DNA of 64,000 nt from contig CM063498.1 in the NCBI GenBank assembly GCA_032207245.1, positions 85,204,562 through 85,268,561 of the forward strand. The letters are read 5' to 3'. Numbering within the stretch: position 1 is the stretch's first letter; the number at the start of each line of letters is the position of its first letter. Made by a program: the position numbers and the translations under genes. This DNA comes from Pardosa pseudoannulata. Its lineage: Eukaryota; Arthropoda; Arachnida; Araneae; Lycosidae. The notes under the pieces were generated by a model. That model saw only the letters and a list, made by a program, of their open reading frames with translations. It was not told the origin of the DNA and made no database searches. Positions 11,021-22,119 of the stretch are shown here, piece after piece.

Positions 11021-12434
11021 CAGGGTGTCCTCGAAGTCCGTGTACAAACTTGGAAGTAGAGAACTTCGTGAAGAGCCATAATTACATAGGAAAACAAAGA
11101 CGGAAACGTAACCCTTACGGGATAAAAAGACAAAGACAATAAGGACACACACAGAATGTAGTGTAAAAAGCTTTATTACATAAAAAAACAATAAATAAAA
11201 AGTATTTCAGGAGGTGTTCGAAATTGTTGCCATTGGCATGAATGCACTCACAACACCGACGCAACATGGATTGGCGGACATATTCGAAAATACAGTGCCT
11301 TTCACGGATCGTAGCAGCAGCGATGGATATCCGTGCCACCAGGTCCATTGTAGAATTGACGGGATTGTCGTACACAAGGCTCTTCATGGCACCGCAGAAA
11401 ATAAAATCCAGAGCAGATAAATCAGGGGATCTGGGAGGCCAAGTGACGGGACCACCACGCCCAATTCACTTGTTTGGAAATCTCCAGTCCAAATGCTCAC
11501 GAGCACACCTCCCAGAATGAGATGGAGCCCCGTCCTGTTGAAACCACATGCAGCTTCGACCAGGTGCGGGGATATCAATAAGCAGTTCCGGAAGTAACTC
11601 TTGTAGAAAGACGAGATACTTGTCAGAGTTCTTTCGAGGATGTAAGATGTATAGGCCGAGTAAACAGTCCCCCACGATACCCGTCCAGACATTAACAGAG
11701 AAGCTTTGTTGTGCGGTCCGTGATCGGGTGCTGTGTGGGTTTGTTAAGGACAACGTGTGCGCGTTGTGAGTATTGAAGATCCCTTCACGTGAAAAGGTTG
11801 ATTCGTCAGTTAACAACATGGAACTGGCAAAGTGTATGTCTGCCGCACTTCCGTTAACAAACCACTGTGCAAACGCTACATGTCGTGGGTGATCTTCTGG
11901 CTGTAACAACTGCACTCTCTGTTCATGCAACGGATGTAAGGCCTCGCCCTGGAGTACACGATGGACAGTTGTTCGAGATCTTCCGGTTGCAACGGCAAGA
12001 GCTCGTACACTGGTACTGGAATTGCGGTCCACAGCATGCAACCCCCCCCCCCTTCGATTATGGGTGTTCGTCTGTTCGTGGCCGCCCAGAAAGTTCAATC
12101 GTGGCTCTGACGGATCTATGTTCCGCGAGGTTCTGATGCACCCGGATGAACGTTTGATAATTTGGTTGCCGCCTCATTGGATACCTTTCCCGATACAACC
12201 GAACAGCAGAACGTCCATTTCCGTTGGATAGACCGTTGGATATTTGCCAACTCGGCGTTCTTAAAATTATTCACGCTCATCGCACGCTGTCTGTGTCTGA
12301 ACTGAGGAAACCACCATAGGTCGCGTATAGCGCCACCTATTGCTTTCCGCCCATGCTTTCCTATGTTCTTTTGGCTCCTCACAATGTTCTCTATTTCCCC
12401 TCCAAATTTATACATGGACTTCGGGGACACCCTG
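11021..12434 (-). mobile_element. Mariner-type transposon, near full length, dead
   Basis: The inverted ends CAGGGTGTCCTCGAAGTCCG and (complement) CAGGGTGTCCCCGAAGTCCA are flanked by TA on each side. At 1414 bp it is the size of a complete mariner-like element. It carries one transposase gene on the minus strand, broken by frameshifts and a stop. Confidence 0.9.
11115..12280 (-). pseudogene. Mariner-type (DUF4817/DDE) transposase pseudogene
   Basis: From ATG at 12280 the product starts MSVNNFKNAELANIQ. A frameshift near 12230 moves to a frame reading GNGRSAVRLYRERYP and FIRVHQNLAEH, the DUF4817 helix-turn-helix found with arthropod transposases. A second shift lies near a run of Gs at 12047-12056. 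The main frame then gives TTVHRVLQ, TDES, WTGI, FQQDGAPSH and, after a TGA at 11466-11468 where Trp is expected before IGRGG, PPRSPDLSALDF. The three acidic DDE residues are still visible (TDES, QDGA, SPDL). Two frame breaks plus a nonsense codon rule out activity. Confidence 0.9.
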
Positions 12435-14070
12435 TATACTCTAAAACTATTTCAGGTCAAAAAAATTTTGTAATATTGGTCCTCATTTTACTACTAAATT
12501 GGAAAATGAATCCTAAGAATGTTCACTGATAAATTAATTTTTTTAACCTCTAATTATTAAATAGAAAAATCTGTATTTAGTTTTAGTGATGTGTCTCAGT
12601 ACTAGTGATGAGTTGAAAAATCAACAAAAATGACTTTTTTCAGTATAAAAAATATTTAAATAGCCGTTTTACTGCATTTTGCCACTTTTATACATTGAGA
12701 TGTCTAATCTTCCCTAAAAATATATACTGTTCATTTTTTGGAAAAGTTCTCTGAAGTACCCCTCATAGTCACACCTCTTATTGGAGTGGACGGGTTTCAT
12801 GCACCCGGTGTACTTGAGCATTTCTTTTAATGTTCTAGCTGGTAATTTTGGGCTTACTTCTGTAGTGATTGTTTCTTATCGGGTTGGTTAAATTAAAACC
12901 AAACCTGTCGTAGATCAGCAGCAAACTAGGTAGCAACTTCGGGTTGCTGTTGTGGCTTCAGGTCACCCAATTTAATCGTATAGGACTCATAGACCGTGGT
13001 TTCAATTGTAGTACATTTATACGCTCTGTATTAGAGTGCAAAACTTAAAGATACTTTTGTACACAAGATATCAGAAAATATTTTACATCCACATTACATA
13101 TTTGCAAATATAAAAAAATTGCAAGTTTATAATTCATAGATAAATTATTTATACGTAAGTCGTGTTAATAATTATAACAGTATTAAAATAGTTTGAATTT
13201 TTAATACTAAAAATTCAAAGAAAATGTAACTACAGTAGTTAAATTATTTAATGAAAAAGTCATAACACATATACTTACTTCGTTACACGAAAGTTTATGA
13301 AGCTATTAGGAATAGTTAAGATCTGCGTACAAATTAAACGATTTGAAATCTGTGTTAAAGCATTTTAAGGCTTAAATTTCATACTAATGTAACTGATGAT
13401 AAAAATTTAATACGATGTTATGATTTGATTTGATAAACAGAATAATTTGCAATAACTTTCGGTCTATTTCGTATAAGGCAAAAATAGGGTCATCAATATG
13501 TTCAGCAATGTTTGTAGTTTAATACATAAAAAACTTGAAAGTGGAAAAATTTGAAGCTATAATAGTCATTCATCCCTTAACGATAAGGCAGTATCCTATT
13601 TATTCAGTTACCATCTGATTGGAAACCTAATAAGAAGCGTAAACATTTACTAACATTACTTTAAATTATAAATTTAAACAGTAATAGCCTAAAATTTTAT
13701 TTAGCTATTTTACACAGTAATTAGGTGTTATTGTGTGTTTTATGAGTTTTAAAAATTGCAAGGTTCAATAGGGTATATTAGAGATAAACTTAAGGTAAAA
13801 ATATTCAAACTCAGTTTTGTCATTTGGAGTTTGTTCTTCAGTTTTCTTCATTCCATACTGTCTTCTTTTTTCAGAGGATAATGTCTATATGTAGATTCAA
13901 AACAAGCGCATGCTTGCGTATGCTTACATTTAAAAAATTAGTTTTTGTTCTTTTGTTACTGTTATGTTGGTACGCACACAAAAAGGCTTTATACTCTTAA
14001 TTATACACTCAAGTCTCCTATAACGCAATTAATTCACATTGCGTGGAAACCGCTTTATAATTTGGTTTGG
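12435..14070. other. AT-rich intergenic interval, nothing recognised
   Basis: I see no gene or clear transposon end. A small GC-rich patch near 12900-12980 has local self-complementarity (AGCAACTTCGGGTTGCT) but no other support. Confidence 0.4.
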
Positions 14071-14155
14071 TTTGGTATGCTACGGTATTAATTGGCTATT
14101 CGAGGGCCAATGAGACCAAGACCTACTGCTTAAAGTCGATACCGAACGACTACGA
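14071..14155 (-). repeat. Truncated SINE tail
   Basis: TTGGTTTGGTATGCTACGGT, GAGGGCCAATGAGACC and AAAGTCGATACCGAACGACT match the body of the common SINE. The tRNA-like head is missing. Confidence 0.75.
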
Positions 14156-14603
14156 CAAAACAGGATAACTTACAAAACTTTATAGGAAAACCACGAAATA
14201 AGAAACTCAAAATTGATACAAAATAAAGAAATTTGAACCGCGTTATATAGAAGCTTATAAATAAATAAATTGTGTATAAATCAGGTCTATTATTACGAAT
14301 AAATTAAATAACCCCTATCTCTATACGTTCATTAGTTTTCATGTGAGGCGTGGGTTAACACGAAAAATTTTATCCTGTTATTAAATAGATTAATTAATAG
14401 CAATGCTTATTTTAGGAAATTTCCCCGATAACTGGAATTAGGAATACCCCACCATAGTCAACTACATTCTTTTTTAATAGCGCTGAGGCACTTGCTTGTT
14501 AAGCAATCACCCATACAGCGCTGTGGGATTTTTTATATTGCTATTGCTTTCATTTTGCTATAGGAGAACCATATAGGCAGCTATCATTTCTTCCTATGAC
14601 AAC

Positions 14604-14845
14604 ACAAGCAAGCAAAGTGGGTCCTCGCAATTTTGAACCAGGAACCAAGCAGAAGACCCCCAAGTTTGGCCTGCTACCTCCAGAGGAATTGTTTGTTAAC
14701 TTGAAGGACATTGCAACCATGAACGAAATTTACGTTCTCCAGTCGTCATTAATGAGGCGGATCTTTGACCGGTTCATCCCCAACCTGCGACCCTTCGGTT
14801 ATGAGATAGCTGCCTTTGCCGATTGAGCTGCCACAACACTACAAA
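14604..14845 (-). repeat. Second tRNA-derived SINE family, copy 1
   Basis: It is similar over its length to 30947-31197 (shared GTGGGTCCTCG, AATTTTGAA, ACCAAGCAGAAGA, TTGGCCTGCTACC, GGCGGATCTT). Read on the minus strand it starts with a tRNA-like head TGGCAGCTCAATCGGCAAAG, with a mutated B box. A 76-codon open frame on the plus strand across it is fortuitous. Confidence 0.7.
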
Positions 14846-14851
14846 ACTTAA

Positions 14852-15587
14852 CCCTTTGAACTCGAGACCGTTTCCGCGCCTACTCACCAGCAACTCGAAG
14901 CGTTTCGGAGCTTTTTTGGTGAATTTCTTTTCTCTAACTTAAAACGATTTCACAATAAAGTAACACATAAAACTTTTATATTTTAATATTTAATGTATCT
15001 TTACATCTTTACGAAGATTATTTCTTAAACATTAGTCTTTGTAATTTTGTTTTGTATGTAACGACTGCCGAGATGCATGACCGGCTTGTTGCGACAAGTT
15101 TCACAATAGTATGTCGTTTTAATGTCTTTATTTCTTTGAGAGCAGACTTTGCAATCATTTTTAACTCCTGCTAGAATGCTATGTAGCTTTCCATTTAGAA
15201 GGATGTTTTCAAATTCGGAGGTTGAAGTCGAAGCTCGAGCTTATTTCATTACTACGTTCCATGGTAATAGGGATAAGAAATTTAAATTTTTCTGATCCTT
15301 CCGCCAAGGTTCTCAAGTTCGAATCGATGCCTAAAAGGCAGTAAGCTTCATGGTGCCGCACTTATCTCAGATAAGAAAATCTTACGTAGTTTGAAAGGGA
15401 CATTACGTCGTCTTTTTAAGATCATATAAATAGTTCTTAGGACAAACAGAACAATAAGACGGTAAGGACGATATTAGAAACATAAAAAAAGATATCAATC
15501 CCCAAATAAAGAAACAAATAATTTACACAGCGCATCGAATTTCCTCACCAAAGTGGTGAGCGAGAGTCACTTCTCGAGTGCACAGGG
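14852..15587 (-). mobile_element. PiggyBac-type element remnant with TTAA duplications
   Basis: The left end CCCTTTGAACTCGAGA and right end (complement CCCTGTGCACTCGAGA) are imperfect inverted repeats, flanked by TTAA at 14848-14851 and 15588-15591. Inside, near both ends, lie CACCA/TGGTG-rich subterminal repeats. At 736 bp it is an internally deleted copy holding only the transposase C-terminus. Confidence 0.8.
15025..15236 (-). pseudogene. C-terminal cysteine-rich domain of a piggyBac transposase
   Basis: On the minus strand the frame reads ENILLNGKLHSILAG, then KNDCKVCSQRNK, TTYYCETCRNKP, MHLGSRYIQN and a stop at 15025. C-x2-C followed by YYC-x2-C and P-x-(L/M)H is the zinc-binding C-terminal domain by which piggyBac transposases bind their ends. 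The final CF..YH part of the family motif is degraded (GSRYIQN). There is no start codon in this piece. Confidence 0.75.
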
Positions 15588-15591
15588 TTAA

Positions 15592-16855
15592 CTCATTGAA
15601 TAGTAGTACATAGATAAATTTCTTAAGCCATTTGAGCTGTTAGAATGTTTTGAAGGAAAAACGCTTTATAGAAGAGCTGTCGCCAAGTTTCGCTCAGTGC
15701 TATATTGAAATTACGTTATAGGATACTTGACTGTATTTCTTTCTAAGCATTCCAGTATGTAATCGTTGTTTTGGTGTTAAAGTAAACAAGAACTCAGTCT
15801 ATTTATGTATATTTTTATGTAACTATATACATTAGTATGTAAGCAAATACATTCACGCTTTCATAGTATTAAGTGAGGGAGTAATTTTTTTAAGATTATT
15901 TTTTAATACAGTACTCCAATCATACATAATTTATTCTGTAATTTTTAAAAGGAGAATATATCAATTGGTCAATATTCCCACTAATTTCTATAAAGAGGTT
16001 TAAACATGTATAGAGATTAATTAGATGTACAACAAAATAAATATGAATAATAAACATAGCTTAGAAAAAATATATCACCAAAACAGAGGAAAATGGAAAA
16101 TGAATCTACTTATATCAGTATCAGGTGTACAGGTAATTTTATTTTGGAAGTTGAGAACAATCCAATAAACAATTGTATGTTCGTATTTACACGGAACACC
16201 AGAAATTTGAACGTTATTACACTTTGCTCTTTGAACAATGTCCGATAAATAAGTTTTCAGATAGGAGATAAATACAAAATAATTCAGTTATTTGAATTGT
16301 TCTTAACAATAGCAGCTGTAGTGGGTAAATTAACAGAAAAAGTGATGAATTTGTATTATTTTATATTGTTTTATAACACAAGTAATGAGAGTCCGAACAG
16401 TTACCGTTTAGAAACTAATTCGATAGGAAAACAATGTTTTATCTTTATGTATGCATACACACATAGGGTGACATATACAGAAATTACTCTAGTTGTTGGT
16501 TAGGCACAAAATTCTTATATTTAGATAAATATTATTATTATTATATTCTGAAATATTATATACTTTTATTGATTTTTACATTTTTTACTCAAATAATGCT
16601 TCAAATCCGTAATAGCAAGGTACATGATTCCAATCTGAAATGATCTTTAGAAACAGTACAATTATCAGATATCCTAGAAAACTGATAACTATAAAAATAT
16701 ATAATTAGAAATGATCCTCGATTTTAAATCAAAATACTTTCTTAAAAAGAGAAGGTAAAGCAAAGAGGACATTTTCCTTTTAGTCAAAATTGGAAAAATA
16801 AATTATATTGTTGTTTATCTGATATCTGATGCAAAGAGTAAACTGCTCTTTGCCT
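15592..16855. other. AT-rich intergenic interval, nothing recognised
   Basis: There is no supported gene. A short open frame at 16297-16503 lacks motifs. Confidence 0.35.
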
Positions 16856-16857
16856 TT

Positions 16858-16910
16858 TGGGCAGACGGTAGTAATGGCTTGTAGTGGACCATAGTGTGGA
16901 GGGGCCTCTA
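16858..16910. repeat. End fragment of the 21.8/50.2 kb inverted-repeat family
   Basis: GGCAGACGGTAGTAATGGCT and GTAGTGGACCATAGTGTGGA match the right end of the element at 21826-22119 (CCAGACGGTGGCAATGGC, GCAGTGGACCATAGTGGA). The remainder is missing. Confidence 0.65.
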
Positions 16911-17239
16911 CAGGTTCCTGCTCAGATTCAACTTTTTCATTCTACTTTTAAGTTGTCTTGATTTTGTTTTTTATATTATTCATTTTGTAGATTTCAGCTG
17001 GAAATTTTTAAAAATTCCTTGTAGATTATATATTTGTAGTATTTACTAATACGTGCACATTATTTAAATTGATTTTTTTTGTTATGTTTCTTTTTAAATT
17101 ATCTGTTTGATAGACAGTTGCAAATGGCGTTACACATTAGTTCGACTGAGAAACCGAGTTTATATTATTCCTTAGAGCAGATGTGATTTGCAGTTCCCGC
17201 ATTGTGCGTCACTAGGCAGAGACATAGCTAATAACAATT

Positions 17240-18028
17240 AAAACAGTAGCTAGAAGTGACATTAAATTGTATACCACTGGTTGTAAAACTGACAATCTTG
17301 CAGGTAGTGGCATTTATATTGAAACACCTCAAAGAACTTTTACTCTAAGTCAACGTATCCCAGACTTCTGTTCCGTTTTTAGAAGCGAATTACTAGCAGT
17401 GGATGCGGGACTTGAAGTCATTCTGAAGGAAAATGATTATGGAAATCGCTTGATTTTGACTGATAGCCGAAGTTTAATGGAACATCTTAATAATTGAATC
17501 CATATTGATGATAAGACAAGTGTATCTATTCTTCACAAGTTGAAACGCATCTCATTTCAACATATTTATTTCCAGTGGTTCCATCCCATATAAATCTATT
17601 TGGTAACGAGAAGTCAGACTTTCTGGAAAAGGAGGGTTGCAGCCTCCCAGCTTCTGCATCTGATGAATTTACCTACCTAGAACTTTTCTCTCAAATAAAA
17701 ATCTTAAATAGGAGGACTTGGTTCTTAGTCACGATTGGTACAGGGCTGATAAGCCAGGACACTCTTTGGTTCTTCAATGCGACAGAAAAACCAATACTTG
17801 CCTTTCACGCTTTGCCTTAAAAGTTCTTACATTTCCTCAGGGTATAAAATCCTTCCCTCTTTGACCAAAATGCCGACAACATCAGGTTTCAGCTGAACAT
17901 ATTTTAAGTTTCTTGGGATGAAATATACACTTCTCCTTGTTTCTGACTTTTTACTCGTCAACGGATTTATGGATCTGGTCTGAAGCCGTCATGCCACTGG
18001 AGATAAGTAACAACAACAACAAAACAGT
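17240..18028 (+). pseudogene. LINE 3' end: RNase H domain and tail, broken
   Basis: Plus-strand pieces read GSGIYIETPQRTF, FRSELLAVDAG, LILTDSRSLMEHL, then a stop at 17495-17497 where Trp is likely. After SFQHIYFQW a one-base loss shifts frame to VPSHINLFGNEKSDFLEKEG. A second shift gives DWYRADKPGHSLVLQCDRK and LSRFA, then SAEHILSFLG and VNGFMDLV. These are RNase H motifs and the C-terminal tail of RNase H-bearing non-LTR retrotransposons. The first catalytic Asp is changed (YTTGCK for YTDGS). The 3' end is an ACAACAACAAC tail at about 18005-18025. Confidence 0.85.
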
Positions 18029-19956
18029 AGTAGGTGTTAATCTAGAAATTCATCAAACAGACGATGACTCCTTTAGGAAGATTTCCCTGTTTCATTTGGG
18101 TTTTAACCTTCGAGAGCGTTTTTCCCGGTTTGATGCATGTATGTAAGAGTAAAATTTTATTCATGCATATATGGCGCTATGTAAGCTTAAAACAGAAAAT
18201 AATTTCTAGGATTGCAATAGATGAAATACAAAGATATTCTTCAACATTACTGTCAAATAATCTCAAGAAGAAACAAGATAAAACTATAGCATTGGTACGA
18301 TAGTTTATTATTTTTTATATTTCCATTTTATAAATGTTATCTTAAAATGCTAATTAAATTCTAAATAAAATTAAAATAAAGTTGTGAATAGTATCTTATT
18401 ACAACTTGACAATTTTGAGAAATTTATAACCCCAATTGTATACTAGATTTTACTCAACTTCTTACATTTAAAATTATGCATATAGTTTACTAACAAAAAG
18501 TTATAATAATCTTATAGTTTAATAACGAAATGGTATTTCTGAAAACAAAAACTGCATTACGCACATCACTTATGAGAGTGAACAAATACACACTGTTTCC
18601 TTTCGTTTTGAAACACTTACTGAAACGTAAAGCAAGCTGCAAAGCATCAGCTCTTGCAGACAGTGTTGTTTTAAATTTGGGTGTGCCATATAGATACTTA
18701 TATCACACGTTGAATAAAATCATATTAAATTCTCATAAGACAAGACAACAAAGAGATGTCCAAAATATTGATATGTTTGGACGTCTAAATTACATATTTA
18801 CTAAAAAACTACTGAATAAAAATATTAAGGCCCCAAATTATCGCATTTTAATCCCTAGTAGGTAATACTGAATAAACATATTTATTTCATTAGAATATCA
18901 GAAAAGTAAAAAAGTCAGGCAATGTAATTTGTTTAAATTCCTGTAATTTACAGTTTTTCATATTATATTTAAATTAGAAATAATTAAGGAACATTAAGTA
19001 AATAAAAGGTGTTATTTAGGATAATCAAGTAAATAAAAGGTGTTATTAAGATTAATTAAGTAATTAAAAGAGGTTTTTATTCTTAACATTGTAAGATTAC
19101 GTAACAGTTTATAAGGTAAAAAAGTACATCTTTAACTGCAAAATAGTATAACACCTTATATATGCCCTCAGTTGTACCTTATAAATGCACTTTATTTGTG
19201 TAGTCAGTGATGATTTAAAGAAAAGAAGGTAAAACTAATAGTTCAAAGATTTCTCAACAAGTTATCATTTTTAACTGTTACAGTGAAAGATATAGTTAAT
19301 ATGTGAAAAAAATTTCAAAACGGAAAATATTTAGTAGATAGTTAATTTGGATAATTTATCACATCTTGTTTAAAAGCATGTATCTCTAAAACGTAAATAA
19401 TTTTAATAAATGTTTTCAATCAAGATTAAATTTGTGAAAACATGAAAATAAATTTCATCTTTCCATCACATCTTTTCATTAACACCAATTATAAACCAAT
19501 CAATATTTTTAAATTGTACACATGATTTTCATTTTATGTTTGATGTAAAATTTTGTTTCAACAGACAATAATTGATAGTATCCCACGCAGACGATGAGAA
19601 TTTTTTTGTAGAGAAGAGTTACTTATATATTTTTTACAGCTTCGAAAGTAAAATTCAGTAGAAAATCTGCAGGATGCCAGTACAGCTTAATGTCTTGCAT
19701 CGCCAGAATGTGATGCACACTGAAATATGACGTTGTTGACTTTGAATTAATGTTCATTTCAGAACTACGTGAATGATACATAGAAGGTAACTTGTAATCC
19801 AATGGCATCATACTTAAAAATAAATTACAAATGATGTTAAAAAACGTCATTTTGAATTTTAGAAATTCAAAATAAAGATATGAAAATTTTCGTTTAGTTT
19901 TTCTTTTAATAGTGTAGTTTAAACACCCTAGCCGGTGCTTCTTTTCAGAATAAATG
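18029..19956. other. AT-rich interval with one unexplained open frame
   Basis: Apart from the frame at 18530-18865 nothing is recognised. Near 18980-19060 AAGTAAATAAAAGGTGTTAT is repeated with small changes. Confidence 0.3.
18530..18865 (+). CDS. Unrecognised 111-codon open frame
   Basis: This is the longest unbroken ATG-to-stop frame in the window that is not a simple repeat, part of the host gene or a recognised transposon. It is Lys/Arg/Leu rich (for example LLKRKASCKASALADSVV, TRQQRDVQNIDMFGRLNYI) and likely basic. I see no signal peptide, membrane segment or known motif. It follows a LINE 3' end by about 500 bp, and no promoter or splice context stands out. It may be chance or a transposon fragment. 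Confidence 0.2.
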   Translation: MVFLKTKTALRTSLMRVNKYTLFPFVLKHLLKRKASCKASALADSVVLNLGVPYRYLYHTLNKIILNSHKTRQQRDVQNIDMFGRLNYIFTKKLLNKNIKAPNYRILIPSR

Positions 19957-20326
19957 TTACTTCAGAATAGGGTATCCCTTTGGCTAATTTTATGAAATTA
20001 CTGGCAATGTTTACAAAACATGAATACGGAAACTAATTTCAATTTTAGTTTTGACTGCCAAGCCAAATACAGAAATGAAGTGGCAATTCATTTTCCAACA
20101 GCTTACAAAACCTATAATTTCAAATTATTAACAAAATAGCAACCATAGTGAACAATTGGAAAATGTAATGAGTAAGAAATGATATCCAAACGGAAATGGT
20201 ACCAAAATAATATAAATCAAAATGTAAATACTAATTTTTTAGGCAATGCGACATTTTCAGTAAAAAGTAGGTTACCATGTTTAGAGTTTTATCGCCAAGT
20301 TGGCAGGGGTACTCTTTTCTGATGCC
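19957..20326. mobile_element. Unclassified TIR element family, copy A
   Basis: It starts TTCAGAATAGGGTATCCC and ends with the complement of CATCAGAAAAGAGTACCCCT. The inner part holds ACAAAACCTATAATTTCAAA and ACCAAAATAATATAAATCAA, shared with the copy at 23440-24125. No coding seen. The target duplication is unclear. Confidence 0.6.
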
Positions 20327-20776
20327 AAAACTTTAGAATATATAAGTAACCCCTATCAGCTAGAAATTGAACTCTATGCACGTATATAGTGCAGTGCTCA
20401 CTTGTTAGCTGAGAAGGTGTTACAATATAAATGCCATAACACTTTTCTTTGAATACAGCTCATCATTCGACGTTATTGGATTAAAATGTATAATTCTTAA
20501 TAGATTACAAAAGTTTGAGGGTTGGTTATAAACAATCTAGTGAAAAAAAAGGTTTTTATCTCTTGTATGCAATGTGGCTTTTATTTTTACTGAGAAATCA
20601 GAATAGGAAACTTTTAAAGCAAAATCGTATTATTTAGCTTGAATAAAATATAGTAATGCTTTCAATATTTTTACGTTAAATAACTTTTACTTAAAAAAAA
20701 CTTAAAAAACTTCTACCTATCAGTTTTTTAAAAATTTGATATTTCCTATTAAAATTCACGATACAAATTTCAGTGT

Positions 20777-21121
20777 TATTTCAGAATAGGGTACCCTTTT
20801 TCGAATTTGATGAAATTATTGGCAGTATTTACGAAACACAAGTACACAAACTAATTCCACTTTTAGCTTGACTGCCAAGTAAGGTAGAATCAATACCAGT
20901 GTAAGAAGAATCAATTTAATTTCTCAAAATTAATAATAAATAAGAATTACATGCATTCAATGTATAACAAAAAGATTATACAAGATAAAATGGATGTCAA
21001 AATAATATATATCAAAATATAGAAAAGAATTCTTTGTACGTCGCGAAATCAGGACAAAAACAGTAGACTTGCTTAAGGCTTTATACCTAAAATGGTGGGG
21101 ATACCCTGTTCTGATGTCAAA
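20777..21121. mobile_element. Unclassified TIR element family, copy B
   Basis: It starts TTTCAGAATAGGGTACCC and ends with the complement of CATCAGAACAGGGTATCCCC. It shares GATGAAATTATTGGCAGTAT and AATATATATCAAAATATAG with copy A. It lies 450 bp from copy A in the same orientation. Confidence 0.6.
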
Positions 21122-21825
21122 CCAAACCTTCATTTTTTTCCTCAACCAAATTTACTACTCTTTTTACAATTTAAATATACAGTTATTCAGCTTCGATTAA
21201 TATAATTGATTTTTTTAATAGTGTAGTATATTGCAACATTACTAAATATTATTCTTTAAACTCATTAAAATAAGAATTGATAAGAACAATTTTAATTAAA
21301 TTTTCTTTTAGTTATATCTTAATAACAAATATGCTGATTTTAAGTAGTGCGTTTTACTTTTATAAATGTTAGGCTATTCTATTATATAATCTCAGGAGTT
21401 AGAGTGGATTATATTTCTATATAAAGAAATCATTTTAAGTCTCTGATACTGTTCAGACAACATGTAGTAAGATTTTAAGGTACATTTCTAAGCGTTGTCT
21501 TCCTATAAATACCTAACTGGGAAAAAATATCCATTTTCTTTTTTATTTGGTTCTTAAAGATTTCTATGATTATTATCGTTATTTATTTTTAATATTAATA
21601 ATACTTTAAAACGTAATTCAATAGAATGCTATGAAACTTATTTCATATAATTGTTGCCATACTTTAAACTTCACTTATATCATTTTTACATTTTACTGCA
21701 ACATACTACGTTACATAAATTCTTTCATTTTATGTCTGTACGCTATTTTTGCCGTGTATTATGTTGATACCACGTAAAATATTATAGTTTATCCTAAGCG
21801 ACAGAAATAGTTTTACTCTCTTATG

Positions 21826-22119
21826 TAGGTTCCACACTATGGCCAATTGTTCACCACTTCCTGATGGAGACATTGGATGAAGGTTTACGGGCTGCATCCA
21901 CACACTGGGCCACTAAATAAGCCGAGAGGATGGATTCATCCATAGGGCCTACTGCGCACTTTAGTTGTGCATCTGTCTGCCTTTGATTTTTGGAGAAAAA
22001 CGCTTCCGAAGCCATCTTCCACCAAGACCATTTTACCGTCTGCCACCACTAATCACGATAAGCCATCCCCCCTCCAGACGGTGGCAATGGCATGCAGTGG
22101 ACCATAGTGGAGGGTCCTC
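21826..22119. mobile_element. MITE-like inverted-repeat element, 294 bp
   Basis: The left AGGTTCCACACTATGGCC and right (complement AGGACCCTCCACTATGGTCC) ends are inverted. The whole element has an inverted-orientation relative at 50214-50499, sharing CACTTCCTGATGG, CATCTGTCTGCCTTTGAT, GCCATCCCCCTCCAGAC and others. No coding is present. Its GC content is higher than its surroundings. Confidence 0.7.

Noticed and set aside
11214..12231. Several plus-strand frames of 68-92 codons
   Set aside because: They are antisense shadows of the mariner transposase pseudogene.
14596..14826. A 76-codon plus frame (MTTQASKVGPRNFEPGT...)
   Set aside because: It lies within a SINE copy whose other copy (30947-31197) does not keep the frame.
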